14,011 nucleotides of DNA from an uncultured Collinsella sp. Its GTDB lineage: Bacteria > Actinomycetota > Coriobacteriia > Coriobacteriales > Coriobacteriaceae. Both the position numbers and the translations under genes were made by a program. This document shows positions 1-5,445 of this stretch, one piece after another. Below the pieces are notes generated by a model. The model made no database searches. It had not been told where the DNA came from and worked only from the letters and a program-made list of their open reading frames with translations. Numbering within the stretch: position 1 is the stretch's first letter; the number at the start of each line of letters is the position of its first letter. The stretch spans positions 1 through 14,011 of the forward strand of contig CALFDL010000095.1 in assembly GCA_937950415.1 (NCBI GenBank). Direction: 5' to 3'.

Positions 1-380
1 CAGCCCATATACCGGCTGCCGTATTTCACATCACCTACGAGCGGCATGGCGCGCGAGGAAAACTGCACGCGGATCTGATGTGTGCGCCCGGTGTGCAGAA
101 TGACGCGCAGCAGGGAAAGCTCGGGGAGCGCTTCAAGCAGAGCGTATTCAAGCTCCGCATCCTTGACTCCGCCGCGCTGCCGCTTCACGACGAAGGATTT
201 GTTCTTTGTACGATCCCAGAAGAGCAGGTCGCGTAATATAGCGCTGTCTTCTTCCGGCCGTCCCTGCACGACGGCCAGATATTCCTTATGGAACTGACAC
301 GCCGCGATCTGCCGTGACAGCGCGGCAGCAGCGGCAGCCGTGCGCGCATAGACCATCACGCCGCCGACCGTCTGGTCAAG
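1..380 (-). CDS. RluA-family 23S rRNA/tRNA pseudouridine synthase, C-terminal fragment
   Basis: Read on the minus strand, an open frame gives LDQTVGGVMVYART, then QFHKEYLAVVQGRP, then RVILHTGRTHQIRVQF and MPLVGDVKYGS near the window edge. These are the hallmark blocks of RluA-type synthases: the catalytic-loop block HRLDxxxGG, the K-E-Y-L strand and the HTGRTHQIRVH block. These enzymes convert uridine in rRNA or tRNA to pseudouridine. The Asp of LDQT corresponds to the catalytic Asp. Upstream (to the right of about 380) the frame stays open, but the residues (KLADAARGAAEF) no longer look like the family: the expected His-Arg before Leu-Asp and the whole N-terminal half are missing. The C-terminus runs off the left edge. 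ATA and TTA codons appear here but are rare in the genes further right. I am confident of the family. The gene is a fragment on this molecule and probably does not belong to this neighbourhood. Confidence 0.8.
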
Positions 381-983
381 GAACTCGGCTGCCCCACGCG
401 CCGCATCCGCCAGTTTGCCGCCCGCGTGCTGCACCTGCTTGCCGAGCGCGATCCGCAGCGCGTCGTGCCCTGCGTGCCCGCGCTGATCGAGGCGCTCGAC
501 CGCCCCGAGGCTCAGACCCGCTGGGAGGCCCTCGATGCCCTGACGGCGCTCGCCACCACCTGCCCCGAGCAGCTGGGCGATGCCTTTGAGGGTGCCGAGA
601 CCGCACTGTTCGACGAGATCTCCTCCACGCTGCGCTATGCTGCCTTCCGCCTGCTGTGCGTGTGGGGCGCCACGAGCGTCGAGCGTTCGCGCGAGGCTTG
701 GCCCATCCTGGACGAGGCCATCCAGTGCTACCACGGCGACCTCGAGTATCGCGACATGCTCGGTTGCCTGTACGAGTTTGGCCAGGGCGAGATTGACGCC
801 GAGGTCGCCGAGAAGCTCGCGCTGCGCCTTAAGTTCGATGCCGAGAACGGCAAGGGTAGCTATCTCAAGGCCCGTTCGAGCGAGATTTGCGAAATGCTTG
901 TTAAACGTTTTGGCCTGGATCTCTCCAAAAAGAAGAAGCGTGCTAGCGTTAAAAAATCTGACGACGCCGAAGACGAGGAGTAA
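366..983 (+). CDS. HEAT-repeat-like protein, 5' end truncated
   Basis: The frame reads DRLVKELGCPTRRIRQFAAR and then paired helices typical of HEAT/armadillo-like repeats (VVPCVPALIEALDRPEAQTR, then WEALDALTALA). It ends in a Lys-rich and then acidic tail (LSKKKKRASVKK then DDAEDEE). HEAT repeats build a helical scaffold for protein contacts; no enzymatic motif is visible and I cannot assign a role. The frame is open from 318, but there is no ATG, GTG or TTG before the GTG at 426, which lies inside a helix. The convincing protein-like sequence begins near 366, just where the opposite-strand RluA fragment ends. I therefore think the native start codon and ribosome binding site have been lost; a gene caller would probably start at 426. 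The stop overlaps the Shine-Dalgarno sequence of the next gene, so the two were probably one operon. Confidence 0.65.
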   Translation, partial: DRLVKELGCPTRRIRQFAARVLHLLAERDPQRVVPCVPALIEALDRPEAQTRWEALDALTALATTCPEQLGDAFEGAETALFDEISSTLRYAAFRLLCVWGATSVERSREAWPILDEAIQCYHGDLEYRDMLGCLYEFGQGEIDAEVAEKLALRLKFDAENGKGSYLKARSSEICEMLVKRFGLDLSKKKKRASVKKSDDAEDEE

Positions 984-989
984 CAGATT

Positions 990-2075
990 ATGGCGCACGA
1001 TGTAGTCCTGATTCCCGGTGACGGTATCGGTCCCGAGATTACGCAGGCCATGCGCCGCGTGGTCGAGGCCGCCGGTGTCCAGATCAATTGGAACGTCCAG
1101 GAGGCCGGTGCCGGCGTCATGGACGAGTTTGGCACGCCGCTGCCCCAGCACGTGCTCGATGCGGTCGCCGAGACCAAGGTTGCCATCAAGGGCCCCATCA
1201 CTACGCCGGTCGGCACGGGTTTCCGCAGCGTCAACGTGGCCCTGCGCAAGCACTTCGACCTGTACGCCTGCGTGCGACCCTGCCTGTCGCAGCCGGGCGA
1301 CGGCTCGCGCTTCCGCGACGTTGATCTGGTTATCGTGCGCGAGAACACCGAGGACCTCTACGCCGGGATCGAGTTCGATGAGGGCGCTGCCGAGGTCGAG
1401 GAGCTCTCGCAGCTCGTCGAGCGTTCGGGTCAGAAGACCTTTGCCACCGATTCCGCGATCTCGATCAAGCCGATCTCTATCGTCAAGAGCCACCGCATTG
1501 TGGAGTATGCCTTTGAGTATGCCCGCCGCTGCGGCCGCAAAAAGGTGACGGCCGTGCATAAGGCCAACATCATGAAGGCGACCGATGGCCTGTTCCTGCG
1601 CGTTGCGCGCGAGGTGGCCGCCAACTATCCCGATATCGAGTTCAACGACAAGATTGTCGACGCCACCTGCATGGGCCTGGTCCAGAACCCCAACGACTTC
1701 GATGTCCTGGTGCTGCCCAACCTGTACGGCGACATCGTGAGCGACCTGTGCGCCGGCCTGGTAGGTGGCCTGGGTATGGCCCCCGGCTCCAACATCGGTG
1801 CCGACTGCGCAATCTTTGAGGCTACGCACGGCTCCGCGCCCGATATCGCCGGTCAGGATATCGCCAACCCCACGGCCGAGATCCTCTCTGCTGCTATGAT
1901 GCTCGATCATCTGGGCGAGAACGATGCAGCCAATCGCATCCGCGCCGCCGTGTCCGCCACGCTCAACGAGGGTAAGCAGGTTACCGGCGACGTACGTCGT
2001 GCCCAGACCGGCTCCATTGAGGGTGCGGTGGGTACGCAAGCCTTCGCCGATGCCGTTATCGCTCACCTGGCCTAA
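990..2075 (+). CDS. NAD-type isocitrate dehydrogenase (isocitrate/isopropylmalate dehydrogenase family)
   Basis: 361 residues, the usual length for this family. It would oxidatively decarboxylate isocitrate to 2-oxoglutarate in the cytoplasm, feeding glutamate synthesis. Visible landmarks are: GDGIGPE at 10-16; the substrate segment around Ser80 (SVNVALRKHFDLYACVRP), as in IDH3-type enzymes; RENTEDLYAGIE at 117-128; KANIMK at 191-196 with the catalytic Lys191; metal-binding Asp224, Asp248 and Asp252; and HGSAPDIAG at 280-288. In that last block Asp285-Ile286 replace the Lys-Tyr pair of NADP-dependent E. coli Icd, pointing to NAD. The start is well supported: GAGGAG at 976-981, overlapping the upstream stop, lies 8 bases before the ATG, suggesting translational coupling. 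Homoisocitrate or isopropylmalate dehydrogenase is possible but less likely given the IDH3-like substrate motifs. Confidence 0.88.
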   Translation: MAHDVVLIPGDGIGPEITQAMRRVVEAAGVQINWNVQEAGAGVMDEFGTPLPQHVLDAVAETKVAIKGPITTPVGTGFRSVNVALRKHFDLYACVRPCLSQPGDGSRFRDVDLVIVRENTEDLYAGIEFDEGAAEVEELSQLVERSGQKTFATDSAISIKPISIVKSHRIVEYAFEYARRCGRKKVTAVHKANIMKATDGLFLRVAREVAANYPDIEFNDKIVDATCMGLVQNPNDFDVLVLPNLYGDIVSDLCAGLVGGLGMAPGSNIGADCAIFEATHGSAPDIAGQDIANPTAEILSAAMMLDHLGENDAANRIRAAVSATLNEGKQVTGDVRRAQTGSIEGAVGTQAFADAVIAHLA

Positions 2076-2134
2076 GGCATACACACTTCAAACGCCTAAA
2101 TAGTACTTAAGTGTTTGCGTATAACCTAAGAATC

Positions 2135-2163
2135 AATACGCCCGGCGCTCTGCCGGGCGTATT
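2135..2163. terminator. Hairpin behind the isocitrate dehydrogenase gene
   Basis: A perfect 12-bp stem (AATACGCCCGGC at 2135-2146 pairing with 2152-2163) with a 5-base loop sits 60 bases after the stop codon. The 3' side carries only a short CTATT rather than a clear T run, so termination may be imperfect. Confidence 0.6.
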
Positions 2164-2201
2164 CTATTGGGGACTATGTTTCCTAACAAGGAGTAACTGA
2201 T

Positions 2202-3296
2202 ATGGGTCTGATTCAAAAGAAGGACGAGAAGGACGAGATCGACGGCATCCAGATCATCGAGCGCGGCGAAGGCCCCGACGGTGACGAGGACGAGAAGATC
2301 GATCTGGTCGCCGGTACGTCTGCCGAGCACATTGCCGCCGGCACGACGGCCGAGGAGGAGGACGCTCGCCTGGAGGCTCAGATTGCCGCGGATGCCGCTG
2401 ACGAGAATCTGATGCCCGAGGCCCAGGATGAGGACGACGATATTCTGGGTTCCGATGAAGACGACCATGCATCCAGGCACAAGAAGACGATGATTGCCGC
2501 CTTTGTGGTTGCCGTCGTGATCGCCGCCGTGGTCGGCTTCTTTATTGGCAATGGCGGCTTTGGCGGCAAGGGTGTCGGCTCGTCGACCCTGACCGAGGAC
2601 CAGCTCGATTCGACCGTGGCGAGCTATAGCTACAACGGCAAGAAGAGCGACATCACCGCGCGTGAGGCCATCGAGAGCCAGTACAGCCTCGACACCGTCA
2701 AGGATAGCGATGGCAACTACACCGCTCCTTCTGCCGACGTCATCCTGTCCTACGTGCGCAACAAGATCCTGCTCGACGCTGCCGAGGACGAGGGCATTAC
2801 CGTCTCCTCTAAGGAGATGAAGCAGTACGCCGAGGAATCCATCGGCACTTCGGACTACAAGACCATGGCCACGCAGTATGGCGTGTCCAAGGACCAGGCC
2901 AAGCAGATCGTCCGCCAGTCCGCGACGCTGCAGAAGCTCTACAAGAAGAAGGTGGGCGATAGCTCCGCAAGCATGCCGACCGCTCCGACCGAGCCTTCTG
3001 ACGGCAATGAGGACACCGCGAGCAAGGATTACGCCGACTACATCATCAACCTTGCCGGCGACGAGTGGGATAGCTCGAAGGGTACCTGGAAGGACGAGAA
3101 CGGCACCTACGCTAAGGCCTTTGCCGACGATGCCTTTACGGCCGATAGCGCCACCTATAAGCAGGCCATGACCGCCTACTACACTGCTTACCAGCAGTAC
3201 TCTTCGCAGGCTTCGAGCGCCAGCTCCAAGTGGACCGAGTATGCTAACGGCCTCTACGCCAAGGCCAACATCAGCATCTACGGCCTGTTTGCGTAA
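2202..3296 (+). CDS. Single-pass membrane protein with acidic cytoplasmic tail and SurA-N-like extracytoplasmic domain
   Basis: 364 residues, started from ATG 2202 with AAGGAG at 2189-2194. Three parts are visible. Residues 1-90 are strongly acidic, low in complexity and probably disordered (clusters such as DEDEK, EEEDAR, DEDDD). Residues about 96-115 form one hydrophobic membrane segment preceded by SRHKK, so the N-terminus should be inside and the C-terminus outside. Residues about 125-364 are helical and charged. They contain a stretch, VILSYVRNKILLDAAEDEGI then VSSKEMKQYAEE, resembling the N-terminal chaperone domain of SurA/PrsA-type foldases. No parvulin domain follows; instead there is a Ser/Thr/Pro/Glu linker and another Tyr/Ala/Ser-rich helical region. 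A chaperone-like role outside the membrane is inference. It is a single gene, closed by a strong terminator at 3339. Confidence 0.8.
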   Translation: MGLIQKKDEKDEIDGIQIIERGEGPDGDEDEKIDLVAGTSAEHIAAGTTAEEEDARLEAQIAADAADENLMPEAQDEDDDILGSDEDDHASRHKKTMIAAFVVAVVIAAVVGFFIGNGGFGGKGVGSSTLTEDQLDSTVASYSYNGKKSDITAREAIESQYSLDTVKDSDGNYTAPSADVILSYVRNKILLDAAEDEGITVSSKEMKQYAEESIGTSDYKTMATQYGVSKDQAKQIVRQSATLQKLYKKKVGDSSASMPTAPTEPSDGNEDTASKDYADYIINLAGDEWDSSKGTWKDENGTYAKAFADDAFTADSATYKQAMTAYYTAYQQYSSQASSASSKWTEYANGLYAKANISIYGLFA

Positions 3297-3338
3297 AGAG
3301 TCGCACGGCTCATCGAGCATCTAGCCGATAGACAGCAG

Positions 3339-3377
3339 AAAGTCCGCCAGTACGGAAGTCGTTCTGGCGGACTTTTT
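3339..3377 (+). terminator. Rho-independent terminator
   Basis: A 12-bp perfect stem (AAAGTCCGCCAG at 3339-3350 with CTGGCGGACTTT at 3364-3375) and 13-base loop, with a T run at 3373-3377. It ends the membrane-protein transcript and also lies beyond the 3' end of the convergent minus-strand operon. Confidence 0.88.
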
Positions 3378-3410
3378 GCGTTGAGGGCGTGATTGGCGGC
3401 TTAATTATGG

Positions 3411-3650
3411 CTATTCATCTTTAAGTCCAAAAAGGCTATTGGCTTCATCGTCGGATATATATTCCAGTACATCGCCCGGTTGGCAGTCGAGTGCCCGACA
3501 TATCGCGTCAAGAGTTGAAAAACGTATGGCAGAAACCTTGCCCGTCTTAATGCGTGACATATTGACCTGGGAGATGCCCACGCGTTCCGCAAGCTCTTTG
3601 GATGAGATCTTGCGTTCGGCGAGCATGCGGTCAAGCCGCAGAATAATCAT
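3411..3650 (-). CDS. Small XRE-family (Cro/CI-type) transcriptional regulator
   Basis: 79 residues, essentially a single helix-turn-helix domain. RLDRMLAERKISSKELAERV followed by GISQVNMSRIKTGK gives the XRE helix 2-turn-helix 3 at about residues 16-37, then FSTLDAICRALDCQPGDVLEY, the typical domain ending. This is the compact YozG-like type often paired with a DUF2975 membrane protein, which is exactly its upstream neighbour. Minus-strand AGGAGGA, overlapping the neighbour's stop, places the ATG at 3650. The gap between the two genes is 9 bases, so they are co-transcribed and probably translationally coupled. The likely role is DNA-binding repressor, plausibly of its own operon through the palindrome at 4322-4337 (inference). 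Confidence 0.9.
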   Translation of the reverse strand: MIILRLDRMLAERKISSKELAERVGISQVNMSRIKTGKVSAIRFSTLDAICRALDCQPGDVLEYISDDEANSLFGLKDE

Positions 3651-3659
3651 GGATTCCTC

Positions 3660-4298
3660 CTAGAGCAACTCGTCATCTTGTTTTTGCAGGATATACCCGT
3701 AGCGGAAGATGCTGGCAATCAGGCAAATAATCAGGCCTGCAAAGAGCATGGAGGGCTCGAATAACTGGCCGGCGAACGCATCCGTAAAGCTGCCGCCAAA
3801 TCCTAAGAGTATCATTCCCGTGATTACGGCACCAAGAAGCCTCACGGCAACGCCGCCGATAAGGAATAAATGTCCTACTCGACGAAGTGTCTGGTTACAT
3901 TCAAGGTCAAAGGGCCTGCCTTCCTTTTCAATGTTGAAGAAAAGCCTGCGCACGCTTATCGCGATGGTAAGCGCGAGGCATGTCATCAAGAGGCTCCCTA
4001 TGGCAGTGTGGCCATCGTGTGCGACGAGCATAAGTGGGGCCTGCGCATCGGTACCGACAATAGCCAGGCACGGCCCTTCGCCGGCTTGAAGTTCTACGGA
4101 TTGGAGGCACGACCCTTGGGAGAGGCCGGGCAATATAAGTAGAAGGTCAATCGCAATGACTGCGAGGAGTCCCAGAGCGAGCGCTGTGGTAATGCAGATT
4201 GTGGCCCATTTGCAGATGCGAGCGAGCTTCCTCAGTTTGGCTATCGTCTGTTCGCGGCTGATGGTTTCATTCGATATAGATGCGTTTCGGTGGACCAT
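3660..4298 (-). CDS. DUF2975 four-helix membrane protein
   Basis: 212 residues from the ATG at 4298, chosen because minus-strand GGAGGGG lies just upstream of it. An in-frame ATG at 4337 would begin inside a palindromic operator and has no such site. Hydrophobic segments are at about residues 31-57, 98-118, 141-166 and 184-200. After the second comes RRLFFNIEKEGRPFDLE followed by CNQTLRRVGHLFLIGG, the typical DUF2975 pattern (short loop, 'PF...N...LR.G', third helix). A Cys-containing extracytoplasmic loop lies between helices 1 and 2 (QGSCLQ ... EGPCLA). The molecular function of the family is not established. Pairing with a small XRE protein is a recurrent arrangement (Bacillus YoaS/YozG-like) and suggests a membrane partner or target of that regulator, which is inference. 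Confidence 0.82.
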   Translation of the reverse strand: MVHRNASISNETISREQTIAKLRKLARICKWATICITTALALGLLAVIAIDLLLILPGLSQGSCLQSVELQAGEGPCLAIVGTDAQAPLMLVAHDGHTAIGSLLMTCLALTIAISVRRLFFNIEKEGRPFDLECNQTLRRVGHLFLIGGVAVRLLGAVITGMILLGFGGSFTDAFAGQLFEPSMLFAGLIICLIASIFRYGYILQKQDDELL

Positions 4299-4321
4299 AA
4301 CCCCTCCAATCGGCGTTTTGG

Positions 4322-4337
4322 ATGATACTTGTATCAT
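4322..4337 (-). promoter_or_regulatory. Candidate operator/-10 region of the DUF2975-XRE operon
   Basis: Perfect inverted repeat ATGATAC-TT-GTATCAT. Read on the minus strand it overlaps a good -10 hexamer (TATGAT), 20-odd bases before the Shine-Dalgarno sequence of the DUF2975 gene. A dimeric XRE protein bound here would block the promoter, so autoregulation is a reasonable inference. Confidence 0.55.
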
Positions 4338-4390
4338 ATCAAAATTAACGATAAACGATAAATAATTACGTATACTGAGTAAGTAATGAT

Positions 4391-4404
4391 TGAAAACGAT
4401 TAGC
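4391..4404. promoter_or_regulatory. cre/LacI-like motif 1
   Basis: TGAAAACGATTAGC matches 12 of 14 positions of the CcpA-type pattern TGWNANCGNTNWCA by eye. It lies between the divergent XRE and PTS promoters. The protein that would bind it is not in the window. Confidence 0.35.
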
Positions 4405-4528
4405 GTGAGCTATTAGCTCATTTTGGATGCCGGAGTTTGGCGTTCGGGGGATGAGGACAAATGCCAAAAACTTCCCGTGATCGCGCAAGTGCTCCATCGC
4501 GCTTCCCTAATTCATCTGGGAAAACAAC

Positions 4529-4542
4529 TGCAAACGATTGCA
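4529..4542. promoter_or_regulatory. LacI-family-type operator, motif 2
   Basis: TGCAAACGATTGCA has perfect TGCAA/TTGCA arms around a central CG, the classic LacI/GalR-family operator shape. It is the best of the three CG-centred sites upstream of the PTS operon. Confidence 0.5.
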
Positions 4543-4546
4543 AGTA

Positions 4547-4578
4547 ACCGGTGAACGGTCGAAAACTACCGTTCACCG
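4547..4578. repeat. Inverted repeat with ACCGGTGAACGGTCGA unit (copy 1)
   Basis: CGGTGAACGGT at 4549-4559 is perfectly complementary to ACCGTTCACCG at 4568-4578, with an 8-base spacer. The left part, ACCGGTGAACGGTCGA (4547-4562), recurs with one change at 4765-4780. It could be paired protein-binding sites or an RNA hairpin. Confidence 0.6.
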
Positions 4579-4590
4579 ATAATCTCAAAA

Positions 4591-4610
4591 CTGGTTCTAA
4601 CTGGTATTAA
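4591..4610. repeat. Tandem 10-base direct repeat with CTGGT half-sites
   Basis: CTGGTTCTAA is followed directly by CTGGTATTAA (8 of 10 identical). The 10-base period puts both CTGGT boxes on one face of the helix. CTGGT is also the half-site of the putative GntR operator at 9165-9178. Confidence 0.45.
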
Positions 4611-4698
4611 GTCAAAAAGACCAATTCACATATCTTCACAATGACCTGCAATTTTTCTACACGCTATTTTTAGCCGCCCTGCGTTGTTTAGACACAGG

Positions 4699-4715
4699 AA
4701 AAGATCCGATCTTTT
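4699..4715. repeat. 17-base palindrome
   Basis: AAAAGATCCGATCTTTT has perfect 8-base arms around one central base. It is too short and A/T-edged to be a convincing terminator, and looks more like a dimeric regulator site. Confidence 0.5.
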
Positions 4716-4732
4716 GCCAAAGCATTTCGGAA

Positions 4733-4746
4733 CGGTTTCAAAACCG
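4733..4746. repeat. Short inverted repeat CGGTTT-CA-AAACCG
   Basis: Perfect 6-base arms separated by two bases; another member of the CGGT/ACCG-rich family in this control region. Confidence 0.4.
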
Positions 4747-4762
4747 CAGGTAGAAGTGTTAA

Positions 4763-4799
4763 CGACCGGTAAACGGTCGATTTATCACCGTGAGCGGTG
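4763..4799. repeat. ACCGGTAAACGGTCGA repeat (copy 2) and adjacent inverted repeats
   Basis: ACCGGTAAACGGTCGA at 4765-4780 matches 4547-4562 in 15 of 16 bases. It contains the inverted repeat CGACCG/CGGTCG (4763-4768, 4774-4779) and is followed by CACCG/CGGTG (4786-4790, 4795-4799). The spacing to the PTS promoter suggests upstream regulator binding. Confidence 0.5.
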
Positions 4800-4813
4800 C
4801 AAAAACGTTTTAC
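4800..4813. promoter_or_regulatory. CG-centred cre-like motif 3
   Basis: CAAAAACGTTTTAC contains the perfect palindrome AAAACGTTTT at 4802-4811. It lies about 40 bases upstream of the predicted PTS -10 box. Confidence 0.35.
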
Positions 4814-4846
4814 CGTATGAATCAACGAAAGCGACCTCTTCTGGGG

Positions 4847-4855
4847 TGATATAGT
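4847..4855 (+). promoter_or_regulatory. Predicted extended -10 promoter of the PTS operon
   Basis: TGATATAGT fits the extended -10 pattern TGnTATAAT with one mismatch. No good -35 box is visible, as is usual for extended -10 promoters. Transcription would begin near 4862, giving a leader of about 140 bases. Confidence 0.5.
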
Positions 4856-4872
4856 GACAACAACACGTCACG

Positions 4873-4901
4873 TGGTTACTACCAGTTTAGAAACCACTGG
4901 T
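4873..4901. promoter_or_regulatory. Putative GntR operator of the PTS operon
   Basis: TGGTTACTACCAG at 4873-4885 (TGGT-N4-ACCA) is followed at 4893-4901 by ACCACTGGT. The 13-base word is identical at 9166-9178 in front of agaS. TGGT-N4-ACCA matches the general shape of DasR/NagR-type HutC-subfamily sites. It lies just downstream of the predicted start of transcription, a position suited to repression. Confidence 0.6.
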
Positions 4902-4948
4902 CTTCAAAGTACGCTTTCTAAGAAGCTTTAAGGGCGAGCGCCCGCTGG

Positions 4949-4991
4949 CTTCCGAAAATCATCGGACTCAGATCGTACACACCTTCGGAAG
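4949..4991 (+). promoter_or_regulatory. Leader hairpin overlapping the EIIA ribosome binding site
   Basis: CTTCCGAA at 4949-4956 is perfectly complementary to TTCGGAAG at 4984-4991, which includes the start of the Shine-Dalgarno sequence GGAAGGG (4987-4993). Folding would hide the ribosome binding site; another small hairpin (GGGCGAGCGCCC, 4932-4943) precedes it. A regulatory effect is inference. Confidence 0.4.
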
Positions 4992-5001
4992 GGAAATTTG
5001 A

Positions 5002-5445
5002 ATGGTTGGCTTTATTCTTACCGGTCATGGACAGTTCGCACCCGGCCTCGCAAGCGCTATCGCTATGGTTGCTGGCGACCAGCCCGCTTTTACCGTCGTT
5101 CCTTTTGAGGGCGACCAGGCTGCTTCCTACGGTGAGGATCTCCGCGCCGCTATTACCGCCATGCGCGAGGAGTGCGATGGCGTGCTCGTCTTTACCGACC
5201 TGCTTGGTGGCACCCCGTTCAACCAGTCGATGATGATTGCCCAGGATGTCGACAACGTCGAGGTTCTGACCGGCACCAACCTTCCCATGGTTATTGAGCT
5301 TCTGTTCCTCCGCGGCAACGCCACGCTCGCCGAGCTTGGCGAGCAGGCCGTGACCGTTGGCCAGACGGGCATCACCGCCCAGACGGTCGCATCCGTTGCC
5401 GGCTCCGAGGAAGAGGATATCTTCGGCGACGAGGACGGCATCTAA
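5002..5445 (+). CDS. agaF: PTS mannose/GalNAc-family EIIA component
   Basis: 147 residues, the single-domain EIIA of the mannose (Man) PTS family. It takes phosphate from HPr and passes it to EIIB in the cytoplasm. His9 in TGHGQFAPG is the phosphorylated residue; VFTDLLGGTPFN around residues 64-74 is the family's conserved acidic/Gly block, and GTNLPMVIEL follows. The tail is acidic (SEEEDIFGDEDGI), slightly beyond the domain. ATG 5002 has GGAAGGG at 4987-4993. It is the first gene of the operon; its stop overlaps the start of the YajC-like gene (TAATG). The Aga-type specificity and gene symbol come from the neighbouring catabolic genes, not from this sequence alone. Confidence 0.9.
   Translation: MVGFILTGHGQFAPGLASAIAMVAGDQPAFTVVPFEGDQAASYGEDLRAAITAMREECDGVLVFTDLLGGTPFNQSMMIAQDVDNVEVLTGTNLPMVIELLFLRGNATLAELGEQAVTVGQTGITAQTVASVAGSEEEDIFGDEDGI

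Larger units (their letters stand above)
4338..5001. other. Gene-free, repeat-rich control region between the XRE operon and the PTS operon
   Basis: About 660 bases without a credible coding frame and visibly AT-richer than the flanking genes. It holds the divergent promoters, three CG-centred LacI/CcpA-like motifs, a near-exact 16-base direct repeat, several inverted repeats (4549-4578, 4699-4715, 4733-4746, 4763-4779, 4786-4799), tandem CTGGT units, an extended -10 promoter, a GntR-type operator and a structured leader. The individual elements are listed separately. I see no tRNA or recognisable riboswitch; a small RNA within 4400-4840 cannot be excluded. Confidence 0.7.

Noticed and set aside
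2133..3320. 395-codon minus-strand open frame opposite the membrane-protein gene
   Set aside because: It mirrors the plus-strand gene, has Leu/Val/Gly-rich low-complexity content and no ribosome binding site or domain. It is a by-product of GC-biased codons on the real strand.
4299..4337. Upstream ATG for the DUF2975 gene
   Set aside because: It lies inside the palindrome and -10 region with no ribosome binding site; ATG 4298 has GGAGGGG in front.
3660..4340. Plus-strand open frames (for example 3709-4089, 3870-4142) opposite the DUF2975 gene
   Set aside because: They have no Shine-Dalgarno sequence or family resemblance and are fully covered by the better-supported minus-strand gene.
4338..5001. 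CRISPR array, phage attachment site or integron-like element in the repeat-rich region
   Set aside because: The repeats are few, short and unevenly spaced, with no integrase or cas genes nearby. Regulatory sites explain them better.
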